Positions 1 through 8,395 are shown, numbered from the stretch's first letter. The stretch: 64,000 nt of DNA from Nocardia altamirensis NBRC 108246 (GCF_001612685.1 NZ_BDAY01000008.1:1-64000), one strand, 5' to 3'. Made by a program: numbers and translations. Notes: generated by a model not told the origin, from the letters alone.

Positions 1-5
1 GAACC

Positions 6-335
6 CGTGAGCGACTGCGGAGGTCAGCCGGGTACGGCACACGAAGCAACCACGCTATCCAGTGCAAACCCCGTGATGTCCTGGTGCTTGGAAACCGTCG
101 AACCCGCGGATAAACCACCACCCCAAACGCAACCCGCCCTGACCAAAGCCGCACTCGCCCAAAGCCGCGTCCGTCCGGGCCGGGTTGGTCTGACACTGCT
201 CCGCTTTGGGCTCGGCGAAGGCAAAGCTCCTTCGGCTCTACGGGTCTCCTGACGAGTACAGCATCTCGGGGTTTGCATCCGATTAGCGTGGTGGCGTCGT
301 CTGCCGTACCCGGCTGACCTCCGCAGTCGATCACG
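6..335. mobile_element. Possible MITE-like element bounded by 34-bp inverted repeats
   Basis: Positions 6-39 and 302-335 are inverted copies of each other with one mismatch (pair 11/330); the core 12-39 versus 302-329 is a perfect 28-bp match. The intervening 262 bp contains no convincing gene, only a smaller inverted pair GCCCAAAG (157-164) and CTTTGGGC (204-211). A short non-coding segment with long terminal inverted repeats fits a miniature transposable element or insertion-sequence remnant. No target-site duplication can be judged because the left side is the window edge. A large hairpin of other origin is the alternative. Confidence 0.45.
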
Positions 336-744
336 CGGCGTCTCGTCCCAGCCGGGTTACTTGGCTGTGCTCTCGTTTCGAGAGCTTTCAAGATCGAAGA
401 AGTCGAATGGTTAGGCACACCAAGAAGTTTGCTGCTCATCGGTTTCCCCGGGCGCACTTGACGTACAGAACATGCACTTGACCCTGCTGCAGCATGGGTC
501 AAGAGCGCAATTCCTACGTCAAGTCACGTCAGGTCGCGCGCGGGTCCGGGGTTCACGGCCGAAGGCTCGAATCCGTACTCGCTCTGTGGATTCGCACTGG
601 CTCTGGGCTGCTAGAAGGGTGCGGATTCACAGAACGAGTGCGGATCTACAGGAGAGGTGCGGATCTTGGGCCGGGCGATGCTGACGGGTGGTGGGTGGGG
701 CGACGCCGAAGGGTGGGGTCGACGGGGTGTGCGCGGCGGCGGGG
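336..744. other. Non-coding stretch
   Basis: No reading frame here has a plausible ribosome site, a recognisable domain or actinobacterial-looking protein composition. The stretch lies downstream of the minus-strand TVP38-type gene. It contains the 19-bp-period repeat listed separately, and a partial reverse-complement relative of that repeat (GGATTCGCAC, 591-600). Confidence 0.6.
619..664. repeat. Three direct repeats of GTGCGGAT with 19-bp period
   Basis: GTGCGGAT occurs at 619-626, 638-645 and 657-664, exactly 19 bp apart, followed by T/C and then variable sequence. The regular spacing (just under two helical turns) resembles iterated protein binding sites or short tandem-repeat decay. 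No adjacent promoter is obvious. Function unknown. Confidence 0.6.
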
Positions 745-1461
745 TTAGTCGGCTGGATTCGGGTCGGGGGACTGTGTGGTGTGGGGGCGGGCGTCTCGCC
801 AGGTTCGGTAGCCGCGGTGGGCGGCGAAAGCGCCGATGATTGCCACGACGCACCAGACTGCGATTGCGGTGTAGGCCAAGGGTGCTGAGAGGTCGCCGAT
901 CGATGCGCCGAGTGCGGTGTAGACGAATGCGCGTGGTGCCGATCCGATGAACGCGCCGACTGCCATCTGCCACAACGGGATTCCGAGTGCGCCGAACACG
1001 TAGGAGGCCAACGCATCCGAGATGCCTGGGACGAAGCGTTGTCCGACGACCGCCCACAGACCGCGCCGTTCGATCTGTGCGTCGATGCGCTCGGTTCGGT
1101 CGGCGCCGAGCAGTCTGCGTGCACTGTCGCGTCCGGCCTGCCGTCCGAGCAGGTTGGTGATCATCGCGGTGCCTACCGTCGCACCGAGTGTCACGAACGT
1201 CCCGAGCAGTGGTCCGAACAGTAGGCCGCTCGTCGCTGCCAGGATCGGGCCGGGGACGAAGATGGCGCCGAGGGCGGCCGACACCAGCACGTAGAGCAAC
1301 GGTGCTGCCGGACCGGTCGCCGCGATGAAGCTGCGCACGCCGTCGACGTCGATCACTCGCGCGATGGCAACCAGGTAGAACATCGCGAACAGGAACACGG
1401 CGAGCAGAGCGAGCCGCGCGATGTCTCGCCGTCGGCCGCGGCGGGCGTCGTTGTCAGTCAT
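745..1461 (-). CDS. TVP38/TMEM64 (DedA/SNARE-associated) family membrane protein
   Basis: A 238-residue integral membrane protein with several hydrophobic segments. The first follows a basic N-terminus (residues about 15-35), and others surround the glycine/proline-rich VPGPILAATSGLLFGPLLGT stretch and the GQRFVPGISDALASYVFGA stretch. Both stretches are typical of the SNARE-associated Golgi protein domain shared by TVP38 and DedA proteins, which are linked to lipid flipping. The ATG at 1461 is preferred over the one at 1473 because a GAGG element sits about seven bases upstream of it; for the outer ATG the purine run is too close. It stands alone, divergent from the lipoprotein hydrolase at 1596. 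The substrate cannot be inferred. Confidence 0.85.
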   Translation of the reverse strand: MTDNDARRGRRRDIARLALLAVFLFAMFYLVAIARVIDVDGVRSFIAATGPAAPLLYVLVSAALGAIFVPGPILAATSGLLFGPLLGTFVTLGATVGTAMITNLLGRQAGRDSARRLLGADRTERIDAQIERRGLWAVVGQRFVPGISDALASYVFGALGIPLWQMAVGAFIGSAPRAFVYTALGASIGDLSAPLAYTAIAVWCVVAIIGAFAAHRGYRTWRDARPHTTQSPDPNPAD

Positions 1462-1595
1462 GGTGCGCCTCATCCTGCCAGCGGCGACTTCTTACATGGT
1501 TTTGCCGTTGTCCTGTCGTCGCTGTGTGGTTCGGCGGTGAGGATCGGGATGTCGGCGACTCGCGCCGAGCAGGTTTCGGAGAGGAGCTCACCACG

Positions 1596-2747
1596 ATGCG
1601 CATCGCCGCTGCACTCGTGCTTGCCCTGGCGACAGCACTTTCGGTGGTTGCCTGTTCATCGGGGACCACGGACGTGCCGTCATCGACCGAGTCCGCTGCG
1701 GTCGACACGAAGCCGGTGCTCAGGCCTTCAGGGCCGTCAGCGGTCGGACGCGATGTTCTGCATCTTGTGGACTCCGGTCGCACGGATCCGTGGACGCCCG
1801 GCACGCCGCGGGAGCTGATGGTCAGCATGTACTACCCGGCGCAGCGAGGTGGTGGTGCGCACGCGCCGTACGCGACCACCGCCGAAAGCCGCGCGATGCT
1901 GGTCGGATTGGGGCTCGACAAGGAGGTGCCCGCCGAAGTGCTCGCGGCGGTGCACACCAACAGTGTCGAGGGGGCGCCGCCCGTTGACGGTTCGCATCCG
2001 CTGGTTGTCCTTTCGCCGGGTTTCACCGCGCCGCGTTACACGCTCACCGCGCTGTCCGAAGAGCTCGCCAGCCGCGGCTATGTCGTTGCCGTCGTCGACC
2101 ATGCCGGTGAATCGTTCGGTACCGAGTTCCCTGGCGGACGGATGTCGACCTGCGTTGCCTGTCAACGCACCGACGAGGGGGAGCCTCTCACCACCATTGT
2201 CGAGACCAGGGCTCGCGATGTGGCATTCCTGCTGGATCGGTTGACCGGTCCGCAACCGAGCTGGCCGCACGCCAAGCTCATCGACCGCACCCGGATCGGC
2301 ATGGCGGGTCACTCGATCGGCGGCGCCGCCACCGCCGAGACGATGGCCACCGATCAACGCGTCCGCGCGGGACTGAACATGGACGGCACCTTCTTCGGCG
2401 ACGCACCGCTGTCGGCGTTGGGCGACCGCCCGTTCCTGCTGTTCGGCACCGACGCCGACACCAGGCCCGGCGGCCACGATCCGAGCTGGGACCGAGCCTG
2501 GTCGGAACTCCCCGGCTGGAAGCGCTGGCTGACCGTGGTCGGCACCGACCACAACTCCTTCATCGACACCGTGATGCACCTGGAACAGGCTGCCACGCAG
2601 CAAGATTCGCTGTCCGGCCGACGTGCCGTCGAAATCACCCGCGCCCACGTAGCCGCCTTCTTCGACCAACACCTACGTGGAATCCACCAACCCTTGCTCG
2701 ACCATCCGGACCCGGCCTACCCGGAAGTGCGTTTCAACAATCCGTGA
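1596..2747 (+). CDS. Lipoprotein alpha/beta hydrolase (PAF-acetylhydrolase-like)
   Basis: A 383-residue predicted exported lipoprotein. Residues 1-22 form a signal peptide ending in the lipobox SVVAC, so Cys would be lipidated and the enzyme held on the outer face of the membrane. The hydrolase domain shows the nucleophile elbow GHSIGG with Ser240, an oxyanion-region PLVVLSPGF, and His319 in GTDHNSF near the C-terminus, matching the isoform II PAF-acetylhydrolase/dienelactone hydrolase type. The start at 1596 is chosen because a GGAG ribosome site precedes it and it gives a clean signal peptide; the frame is open further upstream. The natural substrate, probably an ester or short acyl chain, is unknown. 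Confidence 0.85.
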   Translation: MRIAAALVLALATALSVVACSSGTTDVPSSTESAAVDTKPVLRPSGPSAVGRDVLHLVDSGRTDPWTPGTPRELMVSMYYPAQRGGGAHAPYATTAESRAMLVGLGLDKEVPAEVLAAVHTNSVEGAPPVDGSHPLVVLSPGFTAPRYTLTALSEELASRGYVVAVVDHAGESFGTEFPGGRMSTCVACQRTDEGEPLTTIVETRARDVAFLLDRLTGPQPSWPHAKLIDRTRIGMAGHSIGGAATAETMATDQRVRAGLNMDGTFFGDAPLSALGDRPFLLFGTDADTRPGGHDPSWDRAWSELPGWKRWLTVVGTDHNSFIDTVMHLEQAATQQDSLSGRRAVEITRAHVAAFFDQHLRGIHQPLLDHPDPAYPEVRFNNP

Positions 2748-3204
2748 CGCACCTCCGCGCCGCCCGCCCTCAACGCAGTGGTCGGAAGAAGGCACGGACT
2801 TCTCCGACGAGCCGCTCGGCGCATTCCAGCGCGGGGAATTACCGCCGCGGTCGAGCACGGCGTATCGCTGCGGGTTGCTGCTGCGGTCGCGTCCCGGTCG
2901 AGCCGACCGCCTCAGCAGCTTTGCCACCCGCTCGAACCGAATCTCGCGAGGGCGGCCGCGGAAAGGCCTCGACCGCCACTGGACAAGTGATCACTGGAAC
3001 TGGTGCAGGTGGCTTCTCGGCCGATGCCGCCACCAGTTCCCAGTATTCGGATGACCAACTGAGAGCCGCTGGATCAACCGATGCGTCAACTGCTCGGGCG
3101 CATTTTCTACGACGAACCCGGGTAGGGCGATCCTCTGTCGCTGAGCGAACTGCCTCGGTTGGGCCAGTCGACGACCAAGTGGTTTGCGACCGGGTCGGTT
3201 GTGC
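2748..3204. other. Intergenic region with an imperfect hairpin
   Basis: No supported gene. An inverted pair, ACTGGAACTGGTG (2993-3005) and CACCAGTTCCCAGT (3031-3044), could form a stem with one bulged base and a 25-base loop. It lies between convergent genes (the hydrolase on plus and the excalibur protein on minus), so it might help end transcription, but there is no T-run. Confidence 0.5.
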
Positions 3205-3687
3205 TTACTCGCAGGCGACTCCGTCGCCGTCGCGGTCGAGCTTCGCGCTGTAGCCTGGGTCGCCGCGGTGCAGGGGCGCTGCGCCGGCCGCGCGGGCGGC
3301 GGCACAGCTGGCGTAATAGACGCTCGGGGCGGGTTGGGCGGCGGTAGTTGTGCGAGGTGGGGGTGCGGGGGCGACTGGCTGTTGCGGCACAAATGGTTGT
3401 GGTGCAGGTGGTTGTGGCGCGGCTGGTTGTGGTGCAGGTTGTGGCGCGATCGTCTCGGCCGGTGGTGGCGGGACGGGTGGTTGTGCTGGGACTGGTGTCG
3501 TCGTCGAAGTCGGAGGGCGGGTGGTGGATGCTGGTGTGGTGGTTGTCGGTTGGGTGCGCGTGGTCAGGGTGGCTGAGGGGGTCACCTTCGGAGCGGGGGT
3601 GGTCTCGCCGCTGCATGCGGCGGATCCGAGTGACGTTGCAGCGATCAGGATTGCGGCGATTGCGTAACGTCGCGGTGAGATTGTCAT
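3205..3687 (-). CDS. Proline-rich lipoprotein with excalibur calcium-binding domain
   Basis: A 160-residue predicted lipoprotein. The signal peptide ends in the lipobox GSAAC (Cys near residue 25). A long Thr/Pro/Gln/Ala-rich linker follows (about residues 30-120) with PQPAP-type repeats, and then a C-terminal excalibur domain with Tyr-Tyr, two Cys and the calcium-loop sequence DRDGDGVACE. Excalibur domains are known from extracellular nucleases and surface proteins; the linker probably spans the cell envelope. No catalytic domain is present, so a role in envelope calcium binding is all that can be suggested. Confidence 0.85.
   Translation of the reverse strand: MTISPRRYAIAAILIAATSLGSAACSGETTPAPKVTPSATLTTRTQPTTTTPASTTRPPTSTTTPVPAQPPVPPPPAETIAPQPAPQPAAPQPPAPQPFVPQQPVAPAPPPRTTTAAQPAPSVYYASCAAARAAGAAPLHRGDPGYSAKLDRDGDGVACE
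3394..3439. repeat. Internal coding repeat in the proline-rich linker
   Basis: The 16-mer TGGTTGTGGTGCAGGT occurs at 3394-3409 and 3424-3439, a 30-bp period, with a degenerate unit between. On the minus strand it encodes the PQPAPQ-type repeats of the lipoprotein linker. Slippage within such repeats would change linker length without breaking the frame. Confidence 0.7.
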
Positions 3688-3988
3688 TGTGTATGCCTTG
3701 GGTTCAGCCGGGTACGCGCGTTCGCGTTATGGACGATTGTTGGGCGCGTGGTGTTGGCCTGCTTCGTATCCCGCACTCGCTGTCCCCCCTGGGATGTGCC
3801 GATAGCTACGCAGACGGTGGCACGGGTGGAGCGCTCGATTTCGTTGTTGCGCTGTCGCGTTCGTTGGTGAGGCGAAGTCTATTGTGCGCCTGGTGCGGTG
3901 CGTATCCGTCGAACAACGGACGTGCTGTGCCGGGATACGAGCATCCGGCGGAACACCCTCGAGAATCGACTGCCATGAGGAACTTGTT
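3688..3988. other. Intergenic region between divergent genes
   Basis: About 300 bp separates the minus-strand excalibur lipoprotein and the plus-strand permease, so it must hold both promoters. No distinct operator, riboswitch or small gene could be identified by eye. Confidence 0.5.
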
Positions 3989-5236
3989 GTGACTGAAGAG
4001 GTTTCGGCGAAACTGGCTCGTCGGCTCGGAGTCGGGGATGCGGTGGTCATCGGGCTCGGTGCGATGCTCGGGGCCGGCATCTTCGCTGCCATGGCCCCGG
4101 CCGCCCAGGCGGCGGGGTCGGGTTTGCTGGTCGGGTTGGCGATCGCCGCGGTGGTCGCCTATTGCAACGCGACGTCGTCCGCGCGGCTCGCCGCCCGATA
4201 TCCCGCGTCCGGTGGAACCTACGTCTACGGGCGCGAGCGGTTGGGGCCGTTCTGGGGATATCTGGCGGGCTGGAGTTTCGTGGTTGGCAAGACGGCGTCG
4301 TGCGCGGCGATGGCGTTGACGGTTGGCGCATATCTGTGGCCCGGTCACGCCCATGCCGTGGCCGTTGCGGCGGTGGTGGGGTTGACCGCTGTGAACTACG
4401 GCGGAGTGCAGAAGTCGGCGTTGCTGACTCGCGTCATCGTCGCAGTGGTCATCGCGGTGCTTGCCGCCGTCGTTGTCGCTGCCCTGACCTCCCAGGAAAT
4501 GGATGGGAGTCGACTGGAATTCGATAGTGGCATAACCGCTTTCGGCGTCCTGCAGGCCGCAGGATTCCTGTTCTTCGCCTTCGCGGGTTATGCCCGCATC
4601 GCCACCCTCGGCGAAGAAGTGCGTGATCCGGCCCGAACCATCCCGCGCGCAATCCCGTTGGCCCTTGGCATCACTCTTGTCGTGTACGCGGCAGTCGCGG
4701 TTGCGGCACTGAGCGTGCTCGGCCCGCACCGGCTCGCCGCAGCTACCGCGCCCCTGTCATCTCTCGTGCACGTCGCGGGTGTCGGATGGCTGGAACCGGT
4801 TGTCCGCGCGGGCGCCGCGATCGCCGCCCTCGGCTCGCTGCTCGCGCTGATCCTCGGCGTCTCCCGCACCACGCTGGCCATGGCTCGTGACCGGCACTTC
4901 CCACCCGCGTTGGCGGCGATACATCCTCGCTTCCAGGTTCCGCACCGCGCGGAGTTGGCTGTCGGTGCGATCGTCGCCGTCGCCGCGGCCACCGTCGACC
5001 TGCACGCGGCGATCGGCTTCTCCTCCTTCGGCGTGCTGCTCTACTACGCGATCGCGAACGCCTCGGCTTTGACCTTGTCTCGTGCCGAAAACCGGCCTGC
5101 GCGAGCGATTCCCGTCGTCGGACTGGTCGGCTGCTTGGCGCTGGGCTGCGCCCTCCCCGGATCGTCGGTGCTGACCGGGGCCGCGGTCATCGGCGTCGGT
5201 GCGGTCATCTACGCGTTCCGCGTACGCCGCCGCTAG
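3989..5236 (+). CDS. APC-superfamily amino acid permease
   Basis: A 415-residue polytopic membrane protein with about 11-12 hydrophobic segments. Near the N-terminus it has the APC-family glycine motif VIGLGAMLGAGIFA, then YPASGGTYVYGRERLGPFWGYLAGW, and later FFAFAGYARIATLGEEVRDPARTIPRAI, all typical of amino acid/polyamine/cation permeases. GTG at 3989 is chosen because the motif then sits about 15 residues from the N-terminus and a GAGGA element lies just upstream; the frame is open earlier but encodes no membrane segment there. It stands alone, so the transported amino acid cannot be inferred. Confidence 0.85.
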   Translation: MTEEVSAKLARRLGVGDAVVIGLGAMLGAGIFAAMAPAAQAAGSGLLVGLAIAAVVAYCNATSSARLAARYPASGGTYVYGRERLGPFWGYLAGWSFVVGKTASCAAMALTVGAYLWPGHAHAVAVAAVVGLTAVNYGGVQKSALLTRVIVAVVIAVLAAVVVAALTSQEMDGSRLEFDSGITAFGVLQAAGFLFFAFAGYARIATLGEEVRDPARTIPRAIPLALGITLVVYAAVAVAALSVLGPHRLAAATAPLSSLVHVAGVGWLEPVVRAGAAIAALGSLLALILGVSRTTLAMARDRHFPPALAAIHPRFQVPHRAELAVGAIVAVAAATVDLHAAIGFSSFGVLLYYAIANASALTLSRAENRPARAIPVVGLVGCLALGCALPGSSVLTGAAVIGVGAVIYAFRVRRR

Positions 5237-5247
5237 CTTGCCGGGGA

Positions 5248-5400
5248 TCAACCGCTCGGTTCGGCGCGCCGAGCGAATTGCGGCATTTTCTGGCCGAGGA
5301 GCAGCGGGGCCGCTCCGGCAGGGATCTCGTGAGCGCGCGCGGCGAAGTACTCGAGGACGGCCAGGGTGTGGCCGTCGCTGTACGGCTTGGTGCGCTCGAC
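5248..5400 (-). pseudogene. Coding-like fragment of unknown gene
   Basis: On the minus strand, ending at a TGA at 5248-5250, an open frame reads like real protein, including ERTKPYSDGHTLAVLEYF and PAGAAPLLLGQKMPQFARR. It has no start codon that makes sense, and upstream it runs into the end of the nucleotidyltransferase gene in a different frame. It may be the tail of a gene removed by a deletion. The family was not recognised, and chance is not excluded. The upstream limit is approximate. Confidence 0.25.
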
Positions 5401-5453
5401 GGCGACGTCTCGCTCGATGGCGTCCCGCTGCCTTGCGCATGTCCGTCTGCGGT

Positions 5454-6242
5454 TTACGCTGCTTTGGCGGCGTCCGCTACGCGTTCGGCCACCCAGTTCA
5501 AGAAGGTTCGGACTTCGGCAGTCGGCAGGGGGAGTGCTGCCGAGCGCGGGCGCTCGAAGCTTTGCACGGCAGCTTCCACGAGGGAGCGGAAACCGGCCTC
5601 TGATGTTGCGATCGATTGTGCGGCTTTGCGTTTGGGAAGCCAGCGACCGGTGCGACAGAACACTGCCGAGCGGCAGCCGTTGAGTACTCGGTTGTCGTTC
5701 AGGTGGCCTTCGGCGGTGCTGTGCTCACGGACGGAGGCTGCCAGGGCGGTGAACAGGTCGTGTTGCGTTGGCGCTGTGAGGACTTGCCGGACGGGCTCGC
5801 CGGCGAGCAGACGTCCGGACTGGTAGGCGATCGAACGATCGATGACGTACCAAAAAGACTGTGCGCCAGACGAATCGAAGTCGGCGCAGGGTGGCAGCAT
5901 GGGGCCGGTATTGAGATTCAGGAGGTATCCGGCGTTTCCGGAGGGGCTGGCGGTGAAATCCGAGCCGTAGACGACCAGCTCCAATCCTGCTGCGGGGCAG
6001 GGGAGCGTTGGGTGGGTCAGTGATTCGGCCAGTTCGTGTACGGCGGGTGCGGGGAGAGTCGGGTCGACCACCATTGTCACGTCGATGTCGCTGCGGCCGT
6101 GCCGGTAGTCGTCGAGCGCGATCGAGCCGACCGCGAAGATGCTGCGCAGGTGCGGTCCGCAGACGGCGGTGCTGCGCTGAACGAGTTCGTCCAGGTAGGG
6201 GCGGACCTCTTCGGGCAAGGACGGCGGGTCGGCGTGGTGCAC
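5454..6242 (-). CDS. Aminoglycoside nucleotidyltransferase-like protein (ANT(3'')/AadA type)
   Basis: A 262-residue protein, the usual length of AadA-type enzymes. Near residue 25 it carries the nucleotidyltransferase signature GSIALDDYRHGRSDIDVTMV: Gly-Ser, then Asp-x-Asp for metal and ATP. A C-terminal helical region (VLNGCRSAVFCRTGRWLPKRKAA) resembles the DUF4111 part of the family. Known members adenylylate streptomycin or spectinomycin; chromosomal actinobacterial relatives are often uncharacterised. The GTG at 6242 is chosen because it starts directly before the conserved domain and is preceded by a GAGAG element; the frame is open much further upstream only because of high GC. Substrate is inference. 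Confidence 0.7.
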   Translation of the reverse strand: MHHADPPSLPEEVRPYLDELVQRSTAVCGPHLRSIFAVGSIALDDYRHGRSDIDVTMVVDPTLPAPAVHELAESLTHPTLPCPAAGLELVVYGSDFTASPSGNAGYLLNLNTGPMLPPCADFDSSGAQSFWYVIDRSIAYQSGRLLAGEPVRQVLTAPTQHDLFTALAASVREHSTAEGHLNDNRVLNGCRSAVFCRTGRWLPKRKAAQSIATSEAGFRSLVEAAVQSFERPRSAALPLPTAEVRTFLNWVAERVADAAKAA

Positions 6243-6362
6243 CCGACCAGTATCTCTCGGGGTCCAGGCACGGTACGGGGGCTCCTCAGTGCTCGGCTCA
6301 GTGGACACGTTCCGTGGTCGGCACGGATGTTTCGATCCCGCGCCGAAATTAGCGTTAGCTGC

Positions 6363-6995
6363 ATGAACATCACCACTGACACCAACACCGGCATCAACAT
6401 CCACCTCGAGGTCCCCGACCCGGCCGCCGCCGAAGCCACCTACGCCGCAGCCTTCGGGCTGGGCGACAAGCTGAGCTTCCGGGCCGCACAGGAACCAGCA
6501 ACGGGCTTCCGCGGGTTCATGCTCTCGCTGGTGGTCGCCCAGCCGAGCACCGTCGACAGCCTCGTCGGTTCCGCACTGGCCGTCGGCTTCACGATGTTGA
6601 AGCCCGCGAAGAAGAGCTTCTGGGGCTACGGCGCGGTCATCCAGGCACCGGACGGAACGATCTGGAAGGTCACCTCGTCGAACAAGAAGGACACCGGCCC
6701 GGCCACCCGCGAGGTCGACGATGTGGTGCTGCTGCTCGGCGTCGATGACGTCAAGGCGAGCAAGCAGTTCTATGTCGACCGCGGTCTGACCGTGGCAAAG
6801 AGCTTCGGCGGCAAGTACGTCGAGTTCGCGAGCCCGAAGTCGGCGGTCAAGCTGGCGATGTACCCGCGCAAGGCCGCCGCCAAGGATGCGGGCGTCGCCG
6901 TGGACGGCACCGGTTCGCACCAGATCGTCATCGGCGGCAATGCCGGTTCCTTCGTCGATCCGGACGGGTTCGTGTGGGAGGGCACGGTGGACTGA
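6363..6995 (+). CDS. Glyoxalase/bleomycin-resistance (VOC) family protein
   Basis: A 210-residue protein with two vicinal-oxygen-chelate half-domains (about residues 8-105 and 118-210). The first opens with INIHLEVPDPAAAEATYAAAFGLG and ends with APDGTIWKVTSS; the second includes LLGVDDVKASKQFYVDRGL and ends with FVDPDGFVWEG. The family includes glyoxalase I, extradiol dioxygenases and drug-binding proteins. Metal-ligand residues are not obvious, so binding rather than catalysis is possible. It is monocistronic and divergent from the nucleotidyltransferase. Confidence 0.8.
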   Translation: MNITTDTNTGINIHLEVPDPAAAEATYAAAFGLGDKLSFRAAQEPATGFRGFMLSLVVAQPSTVDSLVGSALAVGFTMLKPAKKSFWGYGAVIQAPDGTIWKVTSSNKKDTGPATREVDDVVLLLGVDDVKASKQFYVDRGLTVAKSFGGKYVEFASPKSAVKLAMYPRKAAAKDAGVAVDGTGSHQIVIGGNAGSFVDPDGFVWEGTVD

Positions 6996-7061
6996 AATGG
7001 CAACGGGGACTGCGGGTCCGGGGTGTGCGATGAGGGCGCACCCCGGAATCGTCCGCGAGTC

Positions 7062-7637
7062 TCACTCTGCCGGGAACGCCTCGGTGGGCAAACCCCACGA
7101 TGCCACGTTGGCCGCCACGACGGCGTAGTCGTTCGGTGGGTCGATCTCGACATCGAGGGTGCTTGCGAGTCGGTTCTGGGTCCAGAAGTAGCCGCAGAGG
7201 TGTATCGCCTCGACGATTTCGGCGTCGGAAAGATGGTGGCGCACAGCGGCAAAGGCTTGCTCATCGATGCGCGGGCTTTTCACTACGGCAGTGGCGAACT
7301 GGACCAGTGATCGGTCGTAATCGTCGAGGATGTCGAGGTTTTCCGATTGGATCGCCGCGCGTTGCTCGGCGGTCACGCCGAACGACGCCGACGTCGTTTC
7401 GTGTTGGCGCCACTCGTATACGGCGTCCATTGCGTGACAGGTCGCCAAGATCACCAGCTCGCGGGAGCGCGTCGGCAAGATGGTTGCGGTGAACAGTGCG
7501 ACCCCGAGCCTGATCCACGGCTGGATCGTCCCTTGCGAATGCATCAGCATGCTGAGCATGTGGTGCTCCGGTACGTCCGTGGGAATGGGTACAGCCCGAA
7601 CTGATTTCGGACGTTCGGGGTAGGGAATCCGCGCCAT
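7062..7637 (-). CDS. Carboxymuconolactone decarboxylase-family protein
   Basis: A 191-residue protein of the AhpD/carboxymuconolactone decarboxylase fold. It shows the family features SRELVILATCHAMDAVYEWRQHE and, later, LSDAEIVEAIHLCGYFWTQNRLA. Only one Cys lies in the first helix region, so the CxxC pair of true AhpD peroxidases is absent and peroxidase activity is unlikely. It follows the TetR gene on the same strand by 23 bp and is probably co-transcribed and controlled by it. Substrate unknown. Confidence 0.8.
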   Translation of the reverse strand: MARIPYPERPKSVRAVPIPTDVPEHHMLSMLMHSQGTIQPWIRLGVALFTATILPTRSRELVILATCHAMDAVYEWRQHETTSASFGVTAEQRAAIQSENLDILDDYDRSLVQFATAVVKSPRIDEQAFAAVRHHLSDAEIVEAIHLCGYFWTQNRLASTLDVEIDPPNDYAVVAANVASWGLPTEAFPAE

Positions 7638-7660
7638 GGTGTGCTCTTTTCTTCCCGGGT

Positions 7661-8314
7661 TTACTCCGTGGACCCGAATCGGGTCGAGATGTCGGCTAAG
7701 TAGTTGCGTAGCAATGCCTTTACTTCGGTGATGAGTTGGGGGTCGCCCGCCGGATCCAGTCGGAAGGCCGCCAAGACGATCGCATCGACAGCCAGCACTG
7801 CCGCGTGGCACGCGGCCGTCAATCCCGCTGCCTCGACGGCGATGCCTTGGGCGAGCACGATCTGCCGGACGTTGTCGGCGATGGCCTGGATATAAGCCCG
7901 GTCCGCTTGGATCAGTTCCTCGGAAAGACGGGCGTCGACCAGGATCGCGAGTAGTGCGGGCCTGCCGCGGAACTGGTGCACGAACAGGTCGACCAGCACG
8001 TCGGCAGGATCGGCCCACCTCTGCTCGCCTGCTTGCTGGACGAGCTCGCCGAGGGTGTTGTCGAACTGGAGCAGGAAGCGCTCGGCCAGCGCGCCCAGGA
8101 TCGCTTCCTTGTCCGGAAAGTACCGGTACATCGCGCCGACCGACATGCCGACCTCGGCGGCGACCCTGGTCGTGGTGACCGCCGAGACGCCCGCCTCGGC
8201 CAGCAGTCGCTCGGCGGCATCCAGCACCGCGCCGATCCGTGCGTGACTGCGCGCCTGCTGGGGTGCGACGCGGAGCCTGCTGGTGGTGGAAGCACCGCTG
8301 ATGCGGTCGGTCAT
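7661..8314 (-). CDS. TetR-family transcriptional regulator
   Basis: A 217-residue regulator. Residues about 20-65 form the TetR helix-turn-helix, including AERLLAEAGVSAVTTTRVAAEVGMSVGAMYRYFPDKEAIL. The rest is a helical ligand-binding domain ending in RNYLADISTRFG. The ATG at 8314 is preceded by GGAGGTGCC, an excellent ribosome site, so the longer frame starting at 8356 is rejected. It sits immediately upstream of the carboxymuconolactone decarboxylase-like gene and divergently from nothing; the palindrome just upstream (8334-8353) is the likely autoregulatory operator. Inducer unknown. Confidence 0.88.
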   Translation of the reverse strand: MTDRISGASTTSRLRVAPQQARSHARIGAVLDAAERLLAEAGVSAVTTTRVAAEVGMSVGAMYRYFPDKEAILGALAERFLLQFDNTLGELVQQAGEQRWADPADVLVDLFVHQFRGRPALLAILVDARLSEELIQADRAYIQAIADNVRQIVLAQGIAVEAAGLTAACHAAVLAVDAIVLAAFRLDPAGDPQLITEVKALLRNYLADISTRFGSTE

Positions 8315-8333
8315 GGCACCTCCGAGGAGAATA

Positions 8334-8353
8334 CGAAACCGAATTCGGATTCG
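8334..8353. promoter_or_regulatory. Candidate TetR operator
   Basis: CGAAACCGAATTCGGATTCG is a 20-bp palindrome with a single mismatched pair, centred on GAATTC, located 20 bp upstream of the TetR start codon. Size, symmetry and position match autoregulatory TetR operators. It also lies about 40 bp from the end of the luciferase-like gene on the same strand. Confidence 0.6.
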
Positions 8354-8395
8354 CATTTGAAGATAGCAGACGGCTATCGCTGGCGTCCAGCGATG

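Noticed and set aside
7..252. Small plus-strand frame inside the inverted-repeat element
   Set aside because: No ribosome site, no recognisable sequence, and it includes part of the terminal repeat.
5454..6920. 488-residue form of the nucleotidyltransferase
   Set aside because: The upstream part is antisense to the VOC gene; the conserved domain starts just after GTG 6242.
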